From Pseudovibrio ascidiaceicola (GTDB lineage Bacteria > Pseudomonadota > Alphaproteobacteria > Rhizobiales > Stappiaceae), in contig NZ_FOSK01000005.1 of the NCBI RefSeq assembly GCF_900114245.1, positions 248,001 through 312,000 on the forward strand: 64,000 bases of DNA, written 5' to 3'. Below are positions 33,500 through 43,816 of the stretch, piece by piece. Made by a program: the position numbers and the translations under genes. Each line of letters starts with the position of its first letter. The first letter of the stretch is position 1. Below the pieces are notes generated by a model. The model worked only from the letters and a program-made list of their open reading frames with translations. It had not been told where the DNA came from and searched no databases.

Positions 33500-33844
33500 A
33501 TGATTGAACGCATGCACACCAAGCAGCGTATGAGCAAGATCGTCAAGCACAACGGCACCGTTTATCTGTGTGGTCAGGTTGGCGTGCGCGGTGAAAGCAT
33601 CAAAGAACAGACCGCAGAATGCCTGCGCCGTGTTGATGAACTGCTTGTTGAAGCAGGGTCCAGCCGCGAGCAGATTCTGCAAGCCATCGTCTGGCTCTCT
33701 GACATGCGCGACTTTGCTGAGATGAACGAAGTCTGGGATGCATGGGTGCCAGAAGGGCATGCGCCCGCACGTGCATGTGGTGAAGCCCGTCTTGCTTCTC
33801 AGGAGTTGTTGGTGGAAGTCATCGTAACAGCGGCTTACGATTAA
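33500..33844 (+). CDS. RidA family protein
   Basis: This 114-aa trimeric-type protein belongs to the RidA/YjgF/UK114 family, which deaminates reactive enamine/imine intermediates from PLP enzymes. [16 protein letters not shown] near the N-terminus, [25 protein letters not shown] and the C-terminal [22 protein letters not shown] are typical; the Arg of ACGEARLA (the RidA substrate Arg region) is present. AAGGG precedes the ATG at 33500. The threonine/serine dehydratase in this window is the kind of enzyme whose by-products RidA removes, but they are 24 kb apart. Confidence 0.88.
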   Translation: MIERMHTKQRMSKIVKHNGTVYLCGQVGVRGESIKEQTAECLRRVDELLVEAGSSREQILQAIVWLSDMRDFAEMNEVWDAWVPEGHAPARACGEARLASQELLVEVIVTAAYD

Positions 33845-34599
33845 GACAGACAGGTGTTTGGAGCTGTTTTGCTTGGTTTTATTCAACCAAGGGGCACAGT
33901 TCCACTCCTATGACTTCGCGAGTGCGCGCCTTGCTCATGTGCAGGGTGCGCTCTTAGGAGTAAAGCTGAGAGGCGCTTGTCCTCGCCATTTGCGAACCAT
34001 GGCAAATGTTAAAGTGAGCACGGCTTAGTGGATGACCACCACTACGTGATTAGAAGGCAAGCAGTCGTACTCTTTGCGTAAAAGCGGTCAGTTATCAGCC
34101 AAAACTTATTCCCCTTTCCAAAATCTCTCGTACTCTGAATTTATGCCTACGTAACGGGCTGCTGGCGGACCGTCCGTCAGTTTGTCGTAGGCTGGGTGGG
34201 GCTTCTGAGAGAAGTAACGTATCTTTCAGTGGTCCGGTGGAACCGATTTTCAAACGTGACCGCATGGTTTGAGAGGAAGGACCCAAGTCTGAAGGGCATC
34301 ACGCGGTGGCACGAACCTGTCAGAGTGGTTGCGTGTCAGGGATGAAGGAACTGTTTTAGTAAGGAAACTTGCTGGAATAAGCCATTGTCCTTCCAGGAAA
34401 CTGGCTATCGTGTCTTTCAGGATAAGAGGCGATGTTGTCCATAACAAAATGCCCGGGCAAGGCGACAGCCAATGCCGAAGAAACTAACTACACCAAATAG
34501 CGCAGGTATTGCCTGCTCGCCTTGCTCCTCCCGTCTCTCGGGAATTTAAGCTCCACCACTGCCGGCAAAGCCGTGCGGTGCTCTTTGTGTTTGCGGCAA
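33845..34599. other. Large region without a recognisable gene
   Basis: These 755 bp between the RidA gene and the CoA transferase stop hold only short open frames (up to about 65 codons) on the minus strand around 34095-34450. They show no known motif or clear start. The base order looks like decayed coding sequence (long partial frames broken by stops), but I could not match it to any family. No RNA gene is evident. Confidence 0.5.
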
Positions 34600-36123
34600 T
34601 CACAATGCGTTGAAAATGTGCTCCGGCATTTTACGTTGCACGTCCACTTTGCAGGCAAACCCCATATGCGCCAGCACATCCCGCTTGGGTTTGATGCCGG
34701 GGGCAACCTCAGTCAGCACCAGCCCGTTAGGCCCCAGCTGGAAGACGGCGCGCTCGGTCACATAAAGCACTTCCTGCCCGTTGGTTTTGGCATTCAAGGC
34801 ATTGAAGGTGATGTGGTCGGTTTGCTCTACAAACTTTGTGTGGGTGCCATTGCGCGTCACTTTGAGTTTGTCTTTGCGGTACTCAACCTGCGAGTCTGCC
34901 CCCGTTAACAAACCGCAAAACACCAGCTTTCTGGCATTCTGTGAGATATCGATGAAGCTGCCTGCCCCAACGATTTTGCCATTCACTTTGGAGAGGTTCA
35001 CATTCCCATGCCGATCCACTTCACTCATGCCTAGAAAAGCAATGTCCAGTCCGCCGCCGCTATAAAAGTCAAACTGATCCAGTGAAGAAAGCAGTGCTTC
35101 AGACCCCAGAACCGCGCCATAAAGAGAATCTCCCAAAAACTGGCCGTTGTGATGCCCATGTTCGCAGGAGAGCCAGATCCTCTCGGCCAGCTGCTTGCGC
35201 TGCTCGGTAAAGCGAAGGCCAGCAGGAACGCCAAAGCCGATATTCACGGCCGCGTTCTCGATCAGCTCCTCCGCCGCCCGGCGAGCAATCACCTTGCGGG
35301 CAACTTCGCTGGGTTCGTTTTGAACTCTGGCATGGGAGGGTTTTATATCCCCGCTGAGAGCCGGGCTGTAAGGCGTGTCATAGGCAATAGTCTGGCCGGG
35401 GGCCTCAACAATTGCATCCAGAAAAACGCCCGGAACCGCAACAGAGCGGGCAGGTAGGCTCCCGGTTTGCACCACGTTTCTCACCTGCGCAAAACAATGA
35501 CCGCCACTGTTATGCGCAGCCGTCGCCAAGCTGAGACAATCAAGGGTGACAGCTTCTTCATTAAGGCTGAGATTGCCTTTCGTGTCTGCTACAGACCCAC
35601 AGATCAAGGCAAGGTCGATTTTGAATGGGCGGTACCGAAGATACTCCTGACTATGCAGGTGAACCAATTCCACAAGCTCATGCTTGCAAGACTTGCTGCA
35701 TTTGCCCCCGCCATGTCTGGGATCAACAAACGTCCCCAGTCCGGTGCGGGTGAAGAGGCCGGGACGCCCTGCGCCAATCTCGCGGATCAACTGCTGAATA
35801 ACTCCGGCTGGCAGGCAATAGGCCTCCAGCTTGTCTTGAGAGATCAGTTTCTGGAGGGAACGAGTGAGAACGAAGTGAGATGTAATAATGCCGCGCAGCA
35901 TTCCCTTATGCGCAAACCGGTTCAGCCCCCGCTTGTCGCCATCTCCGATGGAGAGCGAGTTGATGATGAAAAGGTTTTGGGGATGCCCCGTTGAAAGAAA
36001 CCGCTGCTCGATGGCCTCCAGCAAAGCTTCCGGCGTTGCAAGGCCCCGGCCACAACCGCCAATGACGATGGTATCGCCATCTTCCACAAAGGCCGCAATT
36101 TCACGCGCACTGCAGATCTGCAT
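34600..36123 (-). CDS. Acyl-CoA:carboxylate CoA-transferase (YdiF/propionate CoA-transferase type)
   Basis: This 507-aa fused-subunit family I CoA transferase moves CoA between an acyl-CoA and a free acid through a glutamyl-CoA intermediate. The N-terminal alpha-like half has GDTIVIGGCGRGLATPEALLEAIE and RTGLGTFVDPRHGGGK (about residues 127-141). The C-terminal beta-like half has NIGFGVPAGL (about 294-303) and the probable catalytic Glu321 in LSCEHGHHNGQFLG. The C-terminal LTEVAPGIKPKRDVLAHMGF is typical of the YdiF/propionate-type group. Substrate range (acetate, propionate, 3-oxoacids) is uncertain. It stands alone. Confidence 0.9.
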   Translation of the reverse strand: MQICSAREIAAFVEDGDTIVIGGCGRGLATPEALLEAIEQRFLSTGHPQNLFIINSLSIGDGDKRGLNRFAHKGMLRGIITSHFVLTRSLQKLISQDKLEAYCLPAGVIQQLIREIGAGRPGLFTRTGLGTFVDPRHGGGKCSKSCKHELVELVHLHSQEYLRYRPFKIDLALICGSVADTKGNLSLNEEAVTLDCLSLATAAHNSGGHCFAQVRNVVQTGSLPARSVAVPGVFLDAIVEAPGQTIAYDTPYSPALSGDIKPSHARVQNEPSEVARKVIARRAAEELIENAAVNIGFGVPAGLRFTEQRKQLAERIWLSCEHGHHNGQFLGDSLYGAVLGSEALLSSLDQFDFYSGGGLDIAFLGMSEVDRHGNVNLSKVNGKIVGAGSFIDISQNARKLVFCGLLTGADSQVEYRKDKLKVTRNGTHTKFVEQTDHITFNALNAKTNGQEVLYVTERAVFQLGPNGLVLTEVAPGIKPKRDVLAHMGFACKVDVQRKMPEHIFNAL

Positions 36124-36333
36124 CCTGCTGGTTCCCGGAGTTCGTGTCCGTTTTGTCTTTGCACCGATTATCCCTCAAACCCTGAAAAGTCCGGTTAAGG
36201 CACATGCAGATGAAATTAAGGCCTTTAGAAGCAATGCTTTAAGCATGTGTGGCAAGAAAGATGCTTTTCAAACTATTATAATTTGTTATGTAAGTGGCTC
36301 AAATTTACAAAAAAGACTGGCTTAAAGTTGACT

Positions 36334-37014
36334 GTGTTTCAGGAAGATCAAGTGTTTCAGGTGGGAGAATTTATTCGTGGGGGCGGATTCCGTGACACCT
36401 ATGAATGTGCGTCTGACCCAACGAAGCTCCTGAAGTTTGACCGGTATGAGGCTGGCGAGCGCAAAGTCAAAAGCCGTGGGTTTTTGAAAGACCTGTTTCG
36501 GTCGGTGCGTGCGAAATTAGGTTACAAGAAACAGCGTTTAAGCGGCAATCAGGATGAGTTGCTGGGGTGGCAGCACATTCAGGATGTTGGTTTGGAAGAC
36601 CACCAGTCTTTCGCGAAAGTCTACGGGATTGTGGAGACGGATCGCGGACCTGCTTTGCTGACCGAGAAGATCGACAACTTTTGGCACCCGGAAATCCGAA
36701 GTATCCGGGATTACATCAGTCGCCATGGCCGGGTTGAGGACAAAGAACTTATTCGCGCTTTGATTGATTACTTTAAAATCTTACGTCAGAACCACGTTTC
36801 CTGTTTTGCTGACAGACCAGAAAACATGGGCATTGTTCTCGATACTGCAGGCAATAAGTACATCAAGAGTTTTGACGTAAAGCCGTACCTGAACCATCAA
36901 TTGCTGCCTCTTCATAAGATTGACTATCTTAACAAGAAGCGGATAAGGCGGCGGTTAGATCGCCACCTCGATATTTTAAGTGGCGATAGTTCCAGTGACG
37001 GCCACAAGATTTGA
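36334..37014 (+). CDS. YrbL-like protein (kinase-like fold)
   Basis: This protein of about 226 aa resembles YrbL, a PhoP-regulated protein of enteric bacteria with a protein-kinase-like fold. GEFIRGGGFRDTYECASDPTKLLKF looks like a Gly-rich loop followed by the ATP-binding Lys, and HVSCFADRPENMGIVLDTAGNKYIKSFDVKPYL resembles a catalytic loop with Asn and a later metal-binding Asp. The frame is open for 29 more codons upstream, with no ATG; the GTG at 36334 gives the best fit, but TTG or another start is possible. Function unknown; perhaps a small-molecule or sugar kinase, or a lipopolysaccharide-related kinase. Confidence 0.7.
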   Translation: MFQEDQVFQVGEFIRGGGFRDTYECASDPTKLLKFDRYEAGERKVKSRGFLKDLFRSVRAKLGYKKQRLSGNQDELLGWQHIQDVGLEDHQSFAKVYGIVETDRGPALLTEKIDNFWHPEIRSIRDYISRHGRVEDKELIRALIDYFKILRQNHVSCFADRPENMGIVLDTAGNKYIKSFDVKPYLNHQLLPLHKIDYLNKKRIRRRLDRHLDILSGDSSSDGHKI

Positions 37015-37251
37015 TCTAGCTAAGCTGAGTGGCTTGTTTTGTTAAACTAGCCACTGATTGAGAAAGGCTCGCCTCATTTCTCACCTACAGTTCATTTGCT
37101 TGCTGTATTTCGGCCAATTTTCTTCACCTATACGCGCCTTGTATCTGGGTTGGCTTCAGTTAAGCTGACGGGATTGCAAATTTGGTGAGCGCGATATTTT
37201 GTGCGCTGATTTTTCTGGTGTTATCAATCAAATGAAATTGGGGCGGGCTTC

Positions 37252-38541
37252 GTGGCGCAGAGTGAGGCAGTAAATACTTCCGTGTTGGCATTGTTTAAGC
37301 TGAGCGCGTTTCGTCGATTTTTTGGTGTTCTTGTTCCGGCAGCATTCGCGGACTGGATCGATTTCATCGCTATCATGGTGCTTGTTAGTTACAGCTGGGA
37401 AATGGGCGCGACCGAGGTTGCCAGTGTCATCATGGCAGCGACTTTGCCCCGTGTGATCTTCGGCCTGCCAGCCGGTGTTCTGGTTGACCGGATTGGGGCT
37501 GGCCCTGTGCTGATCGCCGGTTTGCTTCTCCGAGCCGGGTTGATGGTTGGCATGTTCTTTTTTGCCACCAGTCTTTCGCTTCTTATTGCTTTTGTGTTTT
37601 TTAAAGCCGCTGTTTCAGCTGCCTTTATGCCCGCGCAGCAATTGGCACTGAAGAAGATTGTGCCGTCGAACATGCTGACGCAGGCTGTCAGCGTGGACCA
37701 TTTCGTCATTCAGTCTACCAAGGTTTTTGCACCGGTTTTGGGTGGTGCTTTGCTTGCGATCTGGAGCCCACATAATGTCTTCCTGCTTGGCGGTGCCAGC
37801 TTTGCAGTGGCCTCTCTAATTTCTCTGAGTCTGTTAGGCGTGCTGAAAAAGGACGCAGAAGATGAGACCGAAGAAGCCTCTGAGAAAAGCAGCGTGCTGA
37901 ACGATGCCAAGGTTGGGCTGGCCTATCTCTGGAAAACACCGCGTCTCATGCTCGGCATGGCGCTCATCTGCCTCTTTATATTCAGCGTCTTTCTTTATGA
38001 GGCTGTCCTGTTGTTGCTCATTAAAGAAACCGGTCAGCCAGAGAGTGCTGCTGGACCAATCCTAGGTTCGATTGGTGTTGGCGGGCTTATCGGAACTTAT
38101 CTGACGGCCAAGATCGGCGATCGTATCAACTTGCATTTGCTGATGGTGATTGGCTCCTTCTTCGGAGGCGCTCTTACCATGGTGGCGGGTTGGATGCCGT
38201 TTAGTCCGGTGCCTTGGGGGATGCAGGAGCAGATGGTTCTCTGGTTTATTGGGGGGGCATTTACCAGCTTTATCACGGTGCCCTTTGGAGCAATCATTGT
38301 TAAGCAAACGCCTGAGTATTTGCTGGGACGGATCTCATCGGTTGGTGAAATGCTGCAATCTGGTTTGACGCTGATTGCGATCCCGATCGGTGCATTTCTG
38401 GCAGAGCAGTGGTTTGTATCCATGCCCTTCTTTGTGGGTGGTGCTATCATGTGTGTGGGAGCAGTGTTTGGGTTATTTGCTGCGCTCAACCTTGGGAAGG
38501 CGCCTGATGCGGAGCCTGTGATTTCAGAGGAAGCTGTCTAA
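37252..38541 (+). CDS. MFS transporter (EntS-like exporter)
   Basis: This 429-aa membrane protein has 12 predicted helices. An ALFKLSAFRRFFGVLVPAAFADWIDF opening, the LPAGVLVDRIGAGPVLI loop (MFS motif A, about residues 74-90) and the long central loop (about 200-225, charged) fit the MFS_3 group, which includes enterobactin and multidrug exporters. It begins with GTG, preceded by GGGGCGGG. It stands alone, so no substrate can be proposed. Confidence 0.86.
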   Translation: MAQSEAVNTSVLALFKLSAFRRFFGVLVPAAFADWIDFIAIMVLVSYSWEMGATEVASVIMAATLPRVIFGLPAGVLVDRIGAGPVLIAGLLLRAGLMVGMFFFATSLSLLIAFVFFKAAVSAAFMPAQQLALKKIVPSNMLTQAVSVDHFVIQSTKVFAPVLGGALLAIWSPHNVFLLGGASFAVASLISLSLLGVLKKDAEDETEEASEKSSVLNDAKVGLAYLWKTPRLMLGMALICLFIFSVFLYEAVLLLLIKETGQPESAAGPILGSIGVGGLIGTYLTAKIGDRINLHLLMVIGSFFGGALTMVAGWMPFSPVPWGMQEQMVLWFIGGAFTSFITVPFGAIIVKQTPEYLLGRISSVGEMLQSGLTLIAIPIGAFLAEQWFVSMPFFVGGAIMCVGAVFGLFAALNLGKAPDAEPVISEEAV

Positions 38542-38655
38542 GCATTCCATCAGTTGTTACGACTTTAATTGCGCTCGACCTTGCTTGATGGGTGAGGCAT
38601 TCTCGCTGCATTGCTCAAATCTGCCACCTGTGCTGAGCAATGAGGGGGAAATGAA

Positions 38656-39813
38656 ATGACAGGCTTTGTATTTAACACGTCAGCCAGCGTTGTATGTGAG
38701 CCCGGTGCGGTTCAGAAGCTGGATGAGCTCACGCTGGAGACCGTCGGCAAACGCGTTTTTCTGGTGAGCGACAAGGGATTAATGAAGGCAGGTCTTGTTG
38801 AACCTGTGATCGCTCAGCTGGAAGCCGCTGGAATTGACGTCACGTTGTTTGATGATGTTGTTGCCGACCCGCCAGAGGCCATCGTGCTGCAAGCCGTTGA
38901 TATCGCTAAAGCAGCCAGTGTGGATGGTGTTATTGGTTTGGGCGGCGGGTCCTCGCTGGATGTCGCTAAGCTTGTTGCATTGCTTGTTGGGGGAGGCGAG
39001 CAGCTTGCTGATATCTACGGTGTTGGAATGGCGCAGGGCAAAAGGCTGCCGTTGATCCTTATCCCGACAACCGCTGGAACAGGGTCTGAAGTGACGCCAA
39101 TATCCATCATCACGACGGGTGAGGCTGAGAAGAAAGGCGTTGTGTCTCCATCCCTTTTGCCTGATGTGGCGGTGCTGGATGCGGATCTCACGGTTGGGCT
39201 GCCACCACATGTCACGGCTGCAACTGGCATTGACGCGATGGTGCATGCAATTGAGGCCTACACGTCGACATCTGCAAACAACAACCCGGTGTCCAAAGTA
39301 CTGGCACAAGAAGCCCTGCGGTTGCTTGGAGCGAACATCGAAAAGGCCGTGAACACGCCGCAGGATAAAGAGGCGCGTTCCAACATGCTGCTTGGTTCCA
39401 TGTTGGCGGGGCAGGCGTTTGCCAACTCTCCGGTGGCGGCTGTTCATGCGCTGGCTTATCCGATTGGTGGCATCTTCCATGTACCGCACGGAGTTTCCAA
39501 TGCGTTGGTTTTGCCGCACGTGATGCGGTTCAACTTGCCAACCTGTGCGCAGGCTTATGCTGAGTTAGCTCCGTTGGTGTTCCCGGAGCTCGCAGAGATT
39601 CCGGCCGATAGTCGAGGCGGCGTGTTTGCGGACCGGTTGGCGGAGCTTTCGAAAGTTCTGGGCGTTGAAACAACGCTTCGTGAAGTGGGCATTGGTGAGC
39701 AAGACGTTGTGAAGCTGGCCAGTGAAGCGATGAAGCAAACGCGGTTGCTGGTGAATAATCCACGTGAGGTGGACGAGGATAGCGCCTTGAAGATCTACCA
39801 GCAGGCTCTTTGA
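38656..39813 (+). CDS. Iron-containing alcohol dehydrogenase
   Basis: This 385-aa group III alcohol dehydrogenase interconverts alcohols and aldehydes or ketones with NAD(P). GLGGGSSLDVAKL (about residues 95-107) binds the cofactor pyrophosphate, and PTTAGTGSEVTPISII (about 138-153) is diagnostic. The metal ligands are visible as Asp in LDADLTV, His in DAMVHAIEAY, and the pair of His in HALAYPIGGIFHVPHGVSNALVLPHV. It is followed 28 bp later by a thioesterase gene, so the two are probably one unit. The substrate could be a short-chain alcohol, lactaldehyde or hydroxy acid. Confidence 0.92.
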   Translation: MTGFVFNTSASVVCEPGAVQKLDELTLETVGKRVFLVSDKGLMKAGLVEPVIAQLEAAGIDVTLFDDVVADPPEAIVLQAVDIAKAASVDGVIGLGGGSSLDVAKLVALLVGGGEQLADIYGVGMAQGKRLPLILIPTTAGTGSEVTPISIITTGEAEKKGVVSPSLLPDVAVLDADLTVGLPPHVTAATGIDAMVHAIEAYTSTSANNNPVSKVLAQEALRLLGANIEKAVNTPQDKEARSNMLLGSMLAGQAFANSPVAAVHALAYPIGGIFHVPHGVSNALVLPHVMRFNLPTCAQAYAELAPLVFPELAEIPADSRGGVFADRLAELSKVLGVETTLREVGIGEQDVVKLASEAMKQTRLLVNNPREVDEDSALKIYQQAL

Positions 39814-39841
39814 GAACGGATTGAAGCGGAGACCATAGACG

Positions 39842-40300
39842 ATGAGCAAACCCAAAAAACCGGCTGCACACACTCGCGCGCAATACACGTTCTTCAGTAA
39901 TGTTCAGACCCGTTGGGAAGACAATGATGTTTATGGGCACATCAACAATGCGGTCTACTACAGTTACTTTGATAGTGCTGTGAACGCCTATCTCATTGAG
40001 AACGATGCTCTCAACATTCATGAGGGGGAGGAGATCGGGCTGGTTGTGGAATCTGGCTGCCAGTACTTCTCTGAGATCGCCTACCCGGACAAGATCGATA
40101 TTGGGCTGCGTGTCGGGCACGTGGGCAACAGCTCTGTGCGATACGAACTGGCTTTATTTGCACAAGATGCTGAGACTGCTGCGGCACAAGGATTTTTTAC
40201 GCATGTGTACGTAGATCGTGCGACACGCAGGCCGCAAACGCTCTCCGGCAATCTGCGTACTGCACTTGAAGCGCTTCTACTACAGGTTGCTGATTCTTAA
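39842..40300 (+). CDS. Hotdog-fold acyl-CoA thioesterase (4HBT/YbgC type)
   Basis: This 152-aa single-hotdog protein hydrolyses acyl-CoA thioesters. TRWEDNDVYGHINNAVYYSYFDSA (about residues 23-46) contains the catalytic Asp and the conserved H-I-N-N helix start of 4-hydroxybenzoyl-CoA thioesterase-like enzymes. GGAG precedes the ATG by about 11 bases. It is 28 bp downstream of the iron alcohol dehydrogenase; together they could process an acyl-CoA/aldehyde pathway, but this is inference. Confidence 0.88.
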   Translation: MSKPKKPAAHTRAQYTFFSNVQTRWEDNDVYGHINNAVYYSYFDSAVNAYLIENDALNIHEGEEIGLVVESGCQYFSEIAYPDKIDIGLRVGHVGNSSVRYELALFAQDAETAAAQGFFTHVYVDRATRRPQTLSGNLRTALEALLLQVADS

Positions 40301-40486
40301 TTGTTAAAAATGTAATGATTAATTGCACTTATAATAAATAGATGATGAGCGCATAAAACGATAAAACTTTCAGAAATTACTCAATTAATGCCTTAAATAC
40401 CCACGGGTTAACCACTGGTTGAGATTTACAAGCTTAGGATGCCGCCAAGTCATGGGCAATGACTTCTATTCGGGAGAAATCGGGTC

Positions 40487-42925
40487 ATGAGGCGGGTCCT
40501 CCAGCTATTTACGAATTTGCAGCTGTCGATGAAAATCGGTGGTGGCTTCATTATTGTACTCTTGCTTTCCGCTGCAGCTGGTGGGATCGGAATCTTTTCT
40601 ATCTCTCAGCTCACCAAGCAAACAGAGATGACAAATGCAACCATGCGTTTAATGCAGGGCCTGCATGATACGACATCAGCGCGCGAAACTTATCTGCGCA
40701 GCTTGAGCAAGTATGATGCAACCGCCGCGGCTGATGAGCTGAACCTGCTGGGTGCAGATTTGGAAGCTCTTCATGAGCAGGTTGTTGCAGATGGCAAAGA
40801 TGGCACTGCCTTTGAAGAGACCCACGAAAATGTGCGGGCTCTGAAAGGCCTGTTCAGCCGCGTTCGCATGTCGACCGATATTCAGGAATCACAAGTTGCC
40901 AAGATGATGTCTGCTGTTGTCAATCTTCAGATGATTGGCAAAAAGGTTCAGGCTGACATCTCAAAGATTGCGGCCTCGGCGACTGAGCAGGACAAGCTGG
41001 CCAAAGAGCAGTTGAAAGAAGCTGACAAAGCGGGCCGTCTTGTTGCGACTATTCAGAGCCAGGCTCTGAACATGCGCTACTTCTTCGTGAAGGCGACTAC
41101 AAGCTCTGAAGAAGGCGCACTGCGCAAAACGTTGCTCAGCGCTGCGAAAGCGCGCCGTGAGATCAAGAAACTGCAGAAAATCCAGCTGTCACATCTGGAT
41201 GCAAAGGTTCTTCAAAGTCTGGCGGGTGTCTCAGATACGCTGGTTGATAAACTGAAAGCCCTGCGCGACTCTACGGATTTCTCCGAGATGTATTCGCTGC
41301 GCCAAGACATCACTGCAAGCATTGACGTGCTCGGCGAAACGGCTCAGCTGGTCATCGGCTTTACTTATCGCTCTATTGATGATGCGAACAGGAAGCAGGC
41401 TGAAGCGGTTGATCGTAAGCAGCAGGTTGATGCAGCACTGGCCTCAGTTTCCAACATCACACGCCAGACACTGGCTGTGAGCTCGTCTTCTCTTTCCTTC
41501 CTGCGCGCAGGTTCTGGTGTGAAGTCTGAGGAAGTCTCCAAGGAGATTGATCAGCTCGGTGCAGCAGGCCGCGAGTTTAAAACGGGTGTGAAAGACATCG
41601 AAGGCGGCGTGAAGGCCTCTAAAGATGCCATCAAAGAAATCGCTGCGATCCGGTCTGGTTTCGGCTCAATGGCAAATGGTAAGAAAGAACTTGCCAGCCT
41701 TGTGACGAAGCTCACTGAGCAGTCTGAAACCGTTCAGGGCCAGATCATTGATATTGCGGCATCTGAAGCTGAGAATGCGAGCGCGGCTGGTGATCTAGCA
41801 ACCAACCTGATTGCGACAACCGTTGCTGTTGGTCTTGCACTTGGTGCGTTGATTGCATTGGGTCTGTCTCTTGCCATCACTCGTCCGACTAAGCGTCTGA
41901 CTGGTATCATGGAGCGCCTGGCAAATGGCGATACTGATGTTGAGATTGCTGGCGTAAAGCGTAAAGACGAAATTGGCGATATGAGCCGCACGGTTCAGGT
42001 CTTCCGCGACAACGCACTGGAACGTGCACGTTTACGCGAAGAGCAGGCGCATGTTGCTGAAAAGGATGCGGAGAAGCAGCGCGAAGTTGAGCAGCTGATC
42101 ACTGACTTCCGAAACACCGCCGCCAACCTGCTGACCTCCGTGAATGACAGCATGGGTGAGATGGGTGAGACAGCCAGCGTGATGGCTGACCTTGCTCGCG
42201 GTACCTCTGATCAGACAGAGCGGGCAGCGGCCTCTTCAACTGATGCTGCAAACAACGTGCAGATGGTTTCTGCCGCAGCTGAAGAGCTGAGCAGCTCCAT
42301 TGAGGAAATTGCACGTCAGGTGAGTGCAACAACCTCCGTTGTTGCCAAAGCAACTGAGAGTGCGCATGTTTCCAATGACCGCATCAATGAGCTGGCCGAT
42401 GCCACAGTCAAGATTGGTGAAGTTGTCGGGCTGATCCAGGCGATTGCCGAGCAGACCAACTTGCTGGCTCTGAATGCGACGATTGAAGCAGCGCGTGCTG
42501 GGGAAGCTGGTAAGGGATTCGCAGTCGTTGCGGCTGAGGTGAAGGAACTTGCCAACCAGACGTCCAAAGCTACAGAGGAAATCAGCTCCCAGATTTCTGC
42601 GATTCAGAACTCTACAACAGATGCTGTATCCTCCATCGAGGGCATCTCGCATACAATGGATGAGGTTACCGCATTTACCTCTGCAATTGCGACGGCTGTT
42701 GAGCAGCAGGGGGCTGCGACAACTGAGATTAGCCGCAACGTGCAGGAAGCTGCTGTTGGAACATCCAGCGTAAACGAGAATATGACGTTGGTCTCTGATG
42801 CAGTGAGTGAAACCAATACCGCGTCCTCACGTGTGCTGACAGCCTCTACAGAGGTGACTGAAAGTACGCGCGCGCTTGGCAGAGAAGTTGATGACTTCCT
42901 GACTGCGGTCGCGAAAGTCGGCTAA
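40487..42925 (+). CDS. Methyl-accepting chemotaxis protein
   Basis: This 812-aa transmembrane chemoreceptor has TM1 (about residues 17-38), a large helical periplasmic region (about 40-440) rich in long amphipathic helices, TM2 (about 441-465), a HAMP domain ([43 protein letters not shown], about 465-510) and the MCP signalling domain. The conserved tip [35 protein letters not shown] is at about 647-685. The sensor is of the long helical bimodular type; its ligand is unknown. GGGAG precedes the ATG. A terminator follows. Confidence 0.94.
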   Translation: MRRVLQLFTNLQLSMKIGGGFIIVLLLSAAAGGIGIFSISQLTKQTEMTNATMRLMQGLHDTTSARETYLRSLSKYDATAAADELNLLGADLEALHEQVVADGKDGTAFEETHENVRALKGLFSRVRMSTDIQESQVAKMMSAVVNLQMIGKKVQADISKIAASATEQDKLAKEQLKEADKAGRLVATIQSQALNMRYFFVKATTSSEEGALRKTLLSAAKARREIKKLQKIQLSHLDAKVLQSLAGVSDTLVDKLKALRDSTDFSEMYSLRQDITASIDVLGETAQLVIGFTYRSIDDANRKQAEAVDRKQQVDAALASVSNITRQTLAVSSSSLSFLRAGSGVKSEEVSKEIDQLGAAGREFKTGVKDIEGGVKASKDAIKEIAAIRSGFGSMANGKKELASLVTKLTEQSETVQGQIIDIAASEAENASAAGDLATNLIATTVAVGLALGALIALGLSLAITRPTKRLTGIMERLANGDTDVEIAGVKRKDEIGDMSRTVQVFRDNALERARLREEQAHVAEKDAEKQREVEQLITDFRNTAANLLTSVNDSMGEMGETASVMADLARGTSDQTERAAASSTDAANNVQMVSAAAEELSSSIEEIARQVSATTSVVAKATESAHVSNDRINELADATVKIGEVVGLIQAIAEQTNLLALNATIEAARAGEAGKGFAVVAAEVKELANQTSKATEEISSQISAIQNSTTDAVSSIEGISHTMDEVTAFTSAIATAVEQQGAATTEISRNVQEAAVGTSSVNENMTLVSDAVSETNTASSRVLTASTEVTESTRALGREVDDFLTAVAKVG

Positions 42926-43291
42926 CACACTCAAAATTTTAAAAATTGAGAGGCAGCTTAGATATTCTAAGCTGCCTTTTATTTTGTTCTGATTAAGCAA
43001 GATGATTTCAGTTAAACATTTCTAGGAGAAATAGTATTTTAGAGTTGTAATAATTCGAATTTATAGAATTACACGTAAGTATTTTGTCTTTGTTGTGCCG
43101 CAAAGATAAATACAAAACTCTGATATATATGTATAGAATAACATATGCATGCTGAATATACTATAGAATGACTTGGTGAATTAATAATAATCGTTTTTTA
43201 AATTAACTGCTCGTCAATTTATGAAATACATATTCTGTCTGCTTGAATTTTATTCACTTAAGTAACGAAATAGAAAAACATAGAGGCAGCT
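42926..43291. other. AT-rich intergenic region upstream of the PAS gene
   Basis: These 366 bp contain the MCP terminator and the promoter for the PAS-MCP pair. A perfect 10-bp palindrome AATTCGAATT lies at 43052-43061. No open frame or RNA gene is recognisable. Confidence 0.5.
42951..42985 (+). terminator. Rho-independent terminator after the MCP gene
   Basis: AGGCAGCTTAG pairs with CTAAGCTGCCT (loop ATATT) and is followed by TTTATTTTG, 26 bases past the stop. Confidence 0.92.
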
Positions 43292-43816
43292 ATGTCGCCG
43301 GGTGCACATCTGTCCGATACTGAAAAAACATTCAGTGAGGCAGACATCATTGTTAGCAAGACTGACTTAAAGGGCCGCATTACGTACTGTAATGAGATCT
43401 TTTGCGAGATTGCCGGATACTCCTATAAAGAGCTAATAGGTCAGCCACACAGCATTATTCGTCATCCAGACATGCCTCGGTGCGTCTTTGAACTTCTTTG
43501 GAAGCGGATTGCGGACGGACATGAGGTCTTTGCGTATGTAAAGAACCTTTGCCGGGGCGGTGAGTTCTATTGGGTGTTCGCCCATGTCACTCCCACCTTC
43601 GACAATGCAGGAAAGATCATCGGATATCATTCAACACGCAGAGTGCCAGAACGAAAGATCCTCAATGACGCGATCATCCCGTTCTACCAGCAGCTCATTG
43701 AGATGGAGCAGGCTCCGAAGAGCCGGAAAGACGGGCAACACAACAGCTCTGAATTTTTGGCGAACTACCTCTCCGATAATCGGGTGACCTATGATGAATT
43801 TATCCTCACTCTCTAA
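43292..43816 (+). CDS. PAS domain protein (Aer-like sensor) paired with an MCP
   Basis: This 174-aa soluble protein carries one PAS domain (about residues 15-120) of the Aer type: [38 protein letters not shown], then [28 protein letters not shown]. In Aer, this domain binds FAD and reads the redox state or oxygen. The protein has no membrane helix. Its last 26 bases overlap the following MCP gene in another frame, so it probably acts as the detached sensor of that receptor. GAGG lies upstream of the ATG. Confidence 0.88.
   Translation: MSPGAHLSDTEKTFSEADIIVSKTDLKGRITYCNEIFCEIAGYSYKELIGQPHSIIRHPDMPRCVFELLWKRIADGHEVFAYVKNLCRGGEFYWVFAHVTPTFDNAGKIIGYHSTRRVPERKILNDAIIPFYQQLIEMEQAPKSRKDGQHNSSEFLANYLSDNRVTYDEFILTL

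Noticed and set aside
38779-39519. A 246-codon open frame opposite the alcohol dehydrogenase
   Set aside because: The product is Arg/His/Cys-rich with no known motif and is fully antisense to a clear enzyme gene.
42926-43291. Possible small-RNA gene in the AT-rich gap
   Set aside because: Apart from the MCP terminator there is no promoter-terminator pair that would define an RNA.
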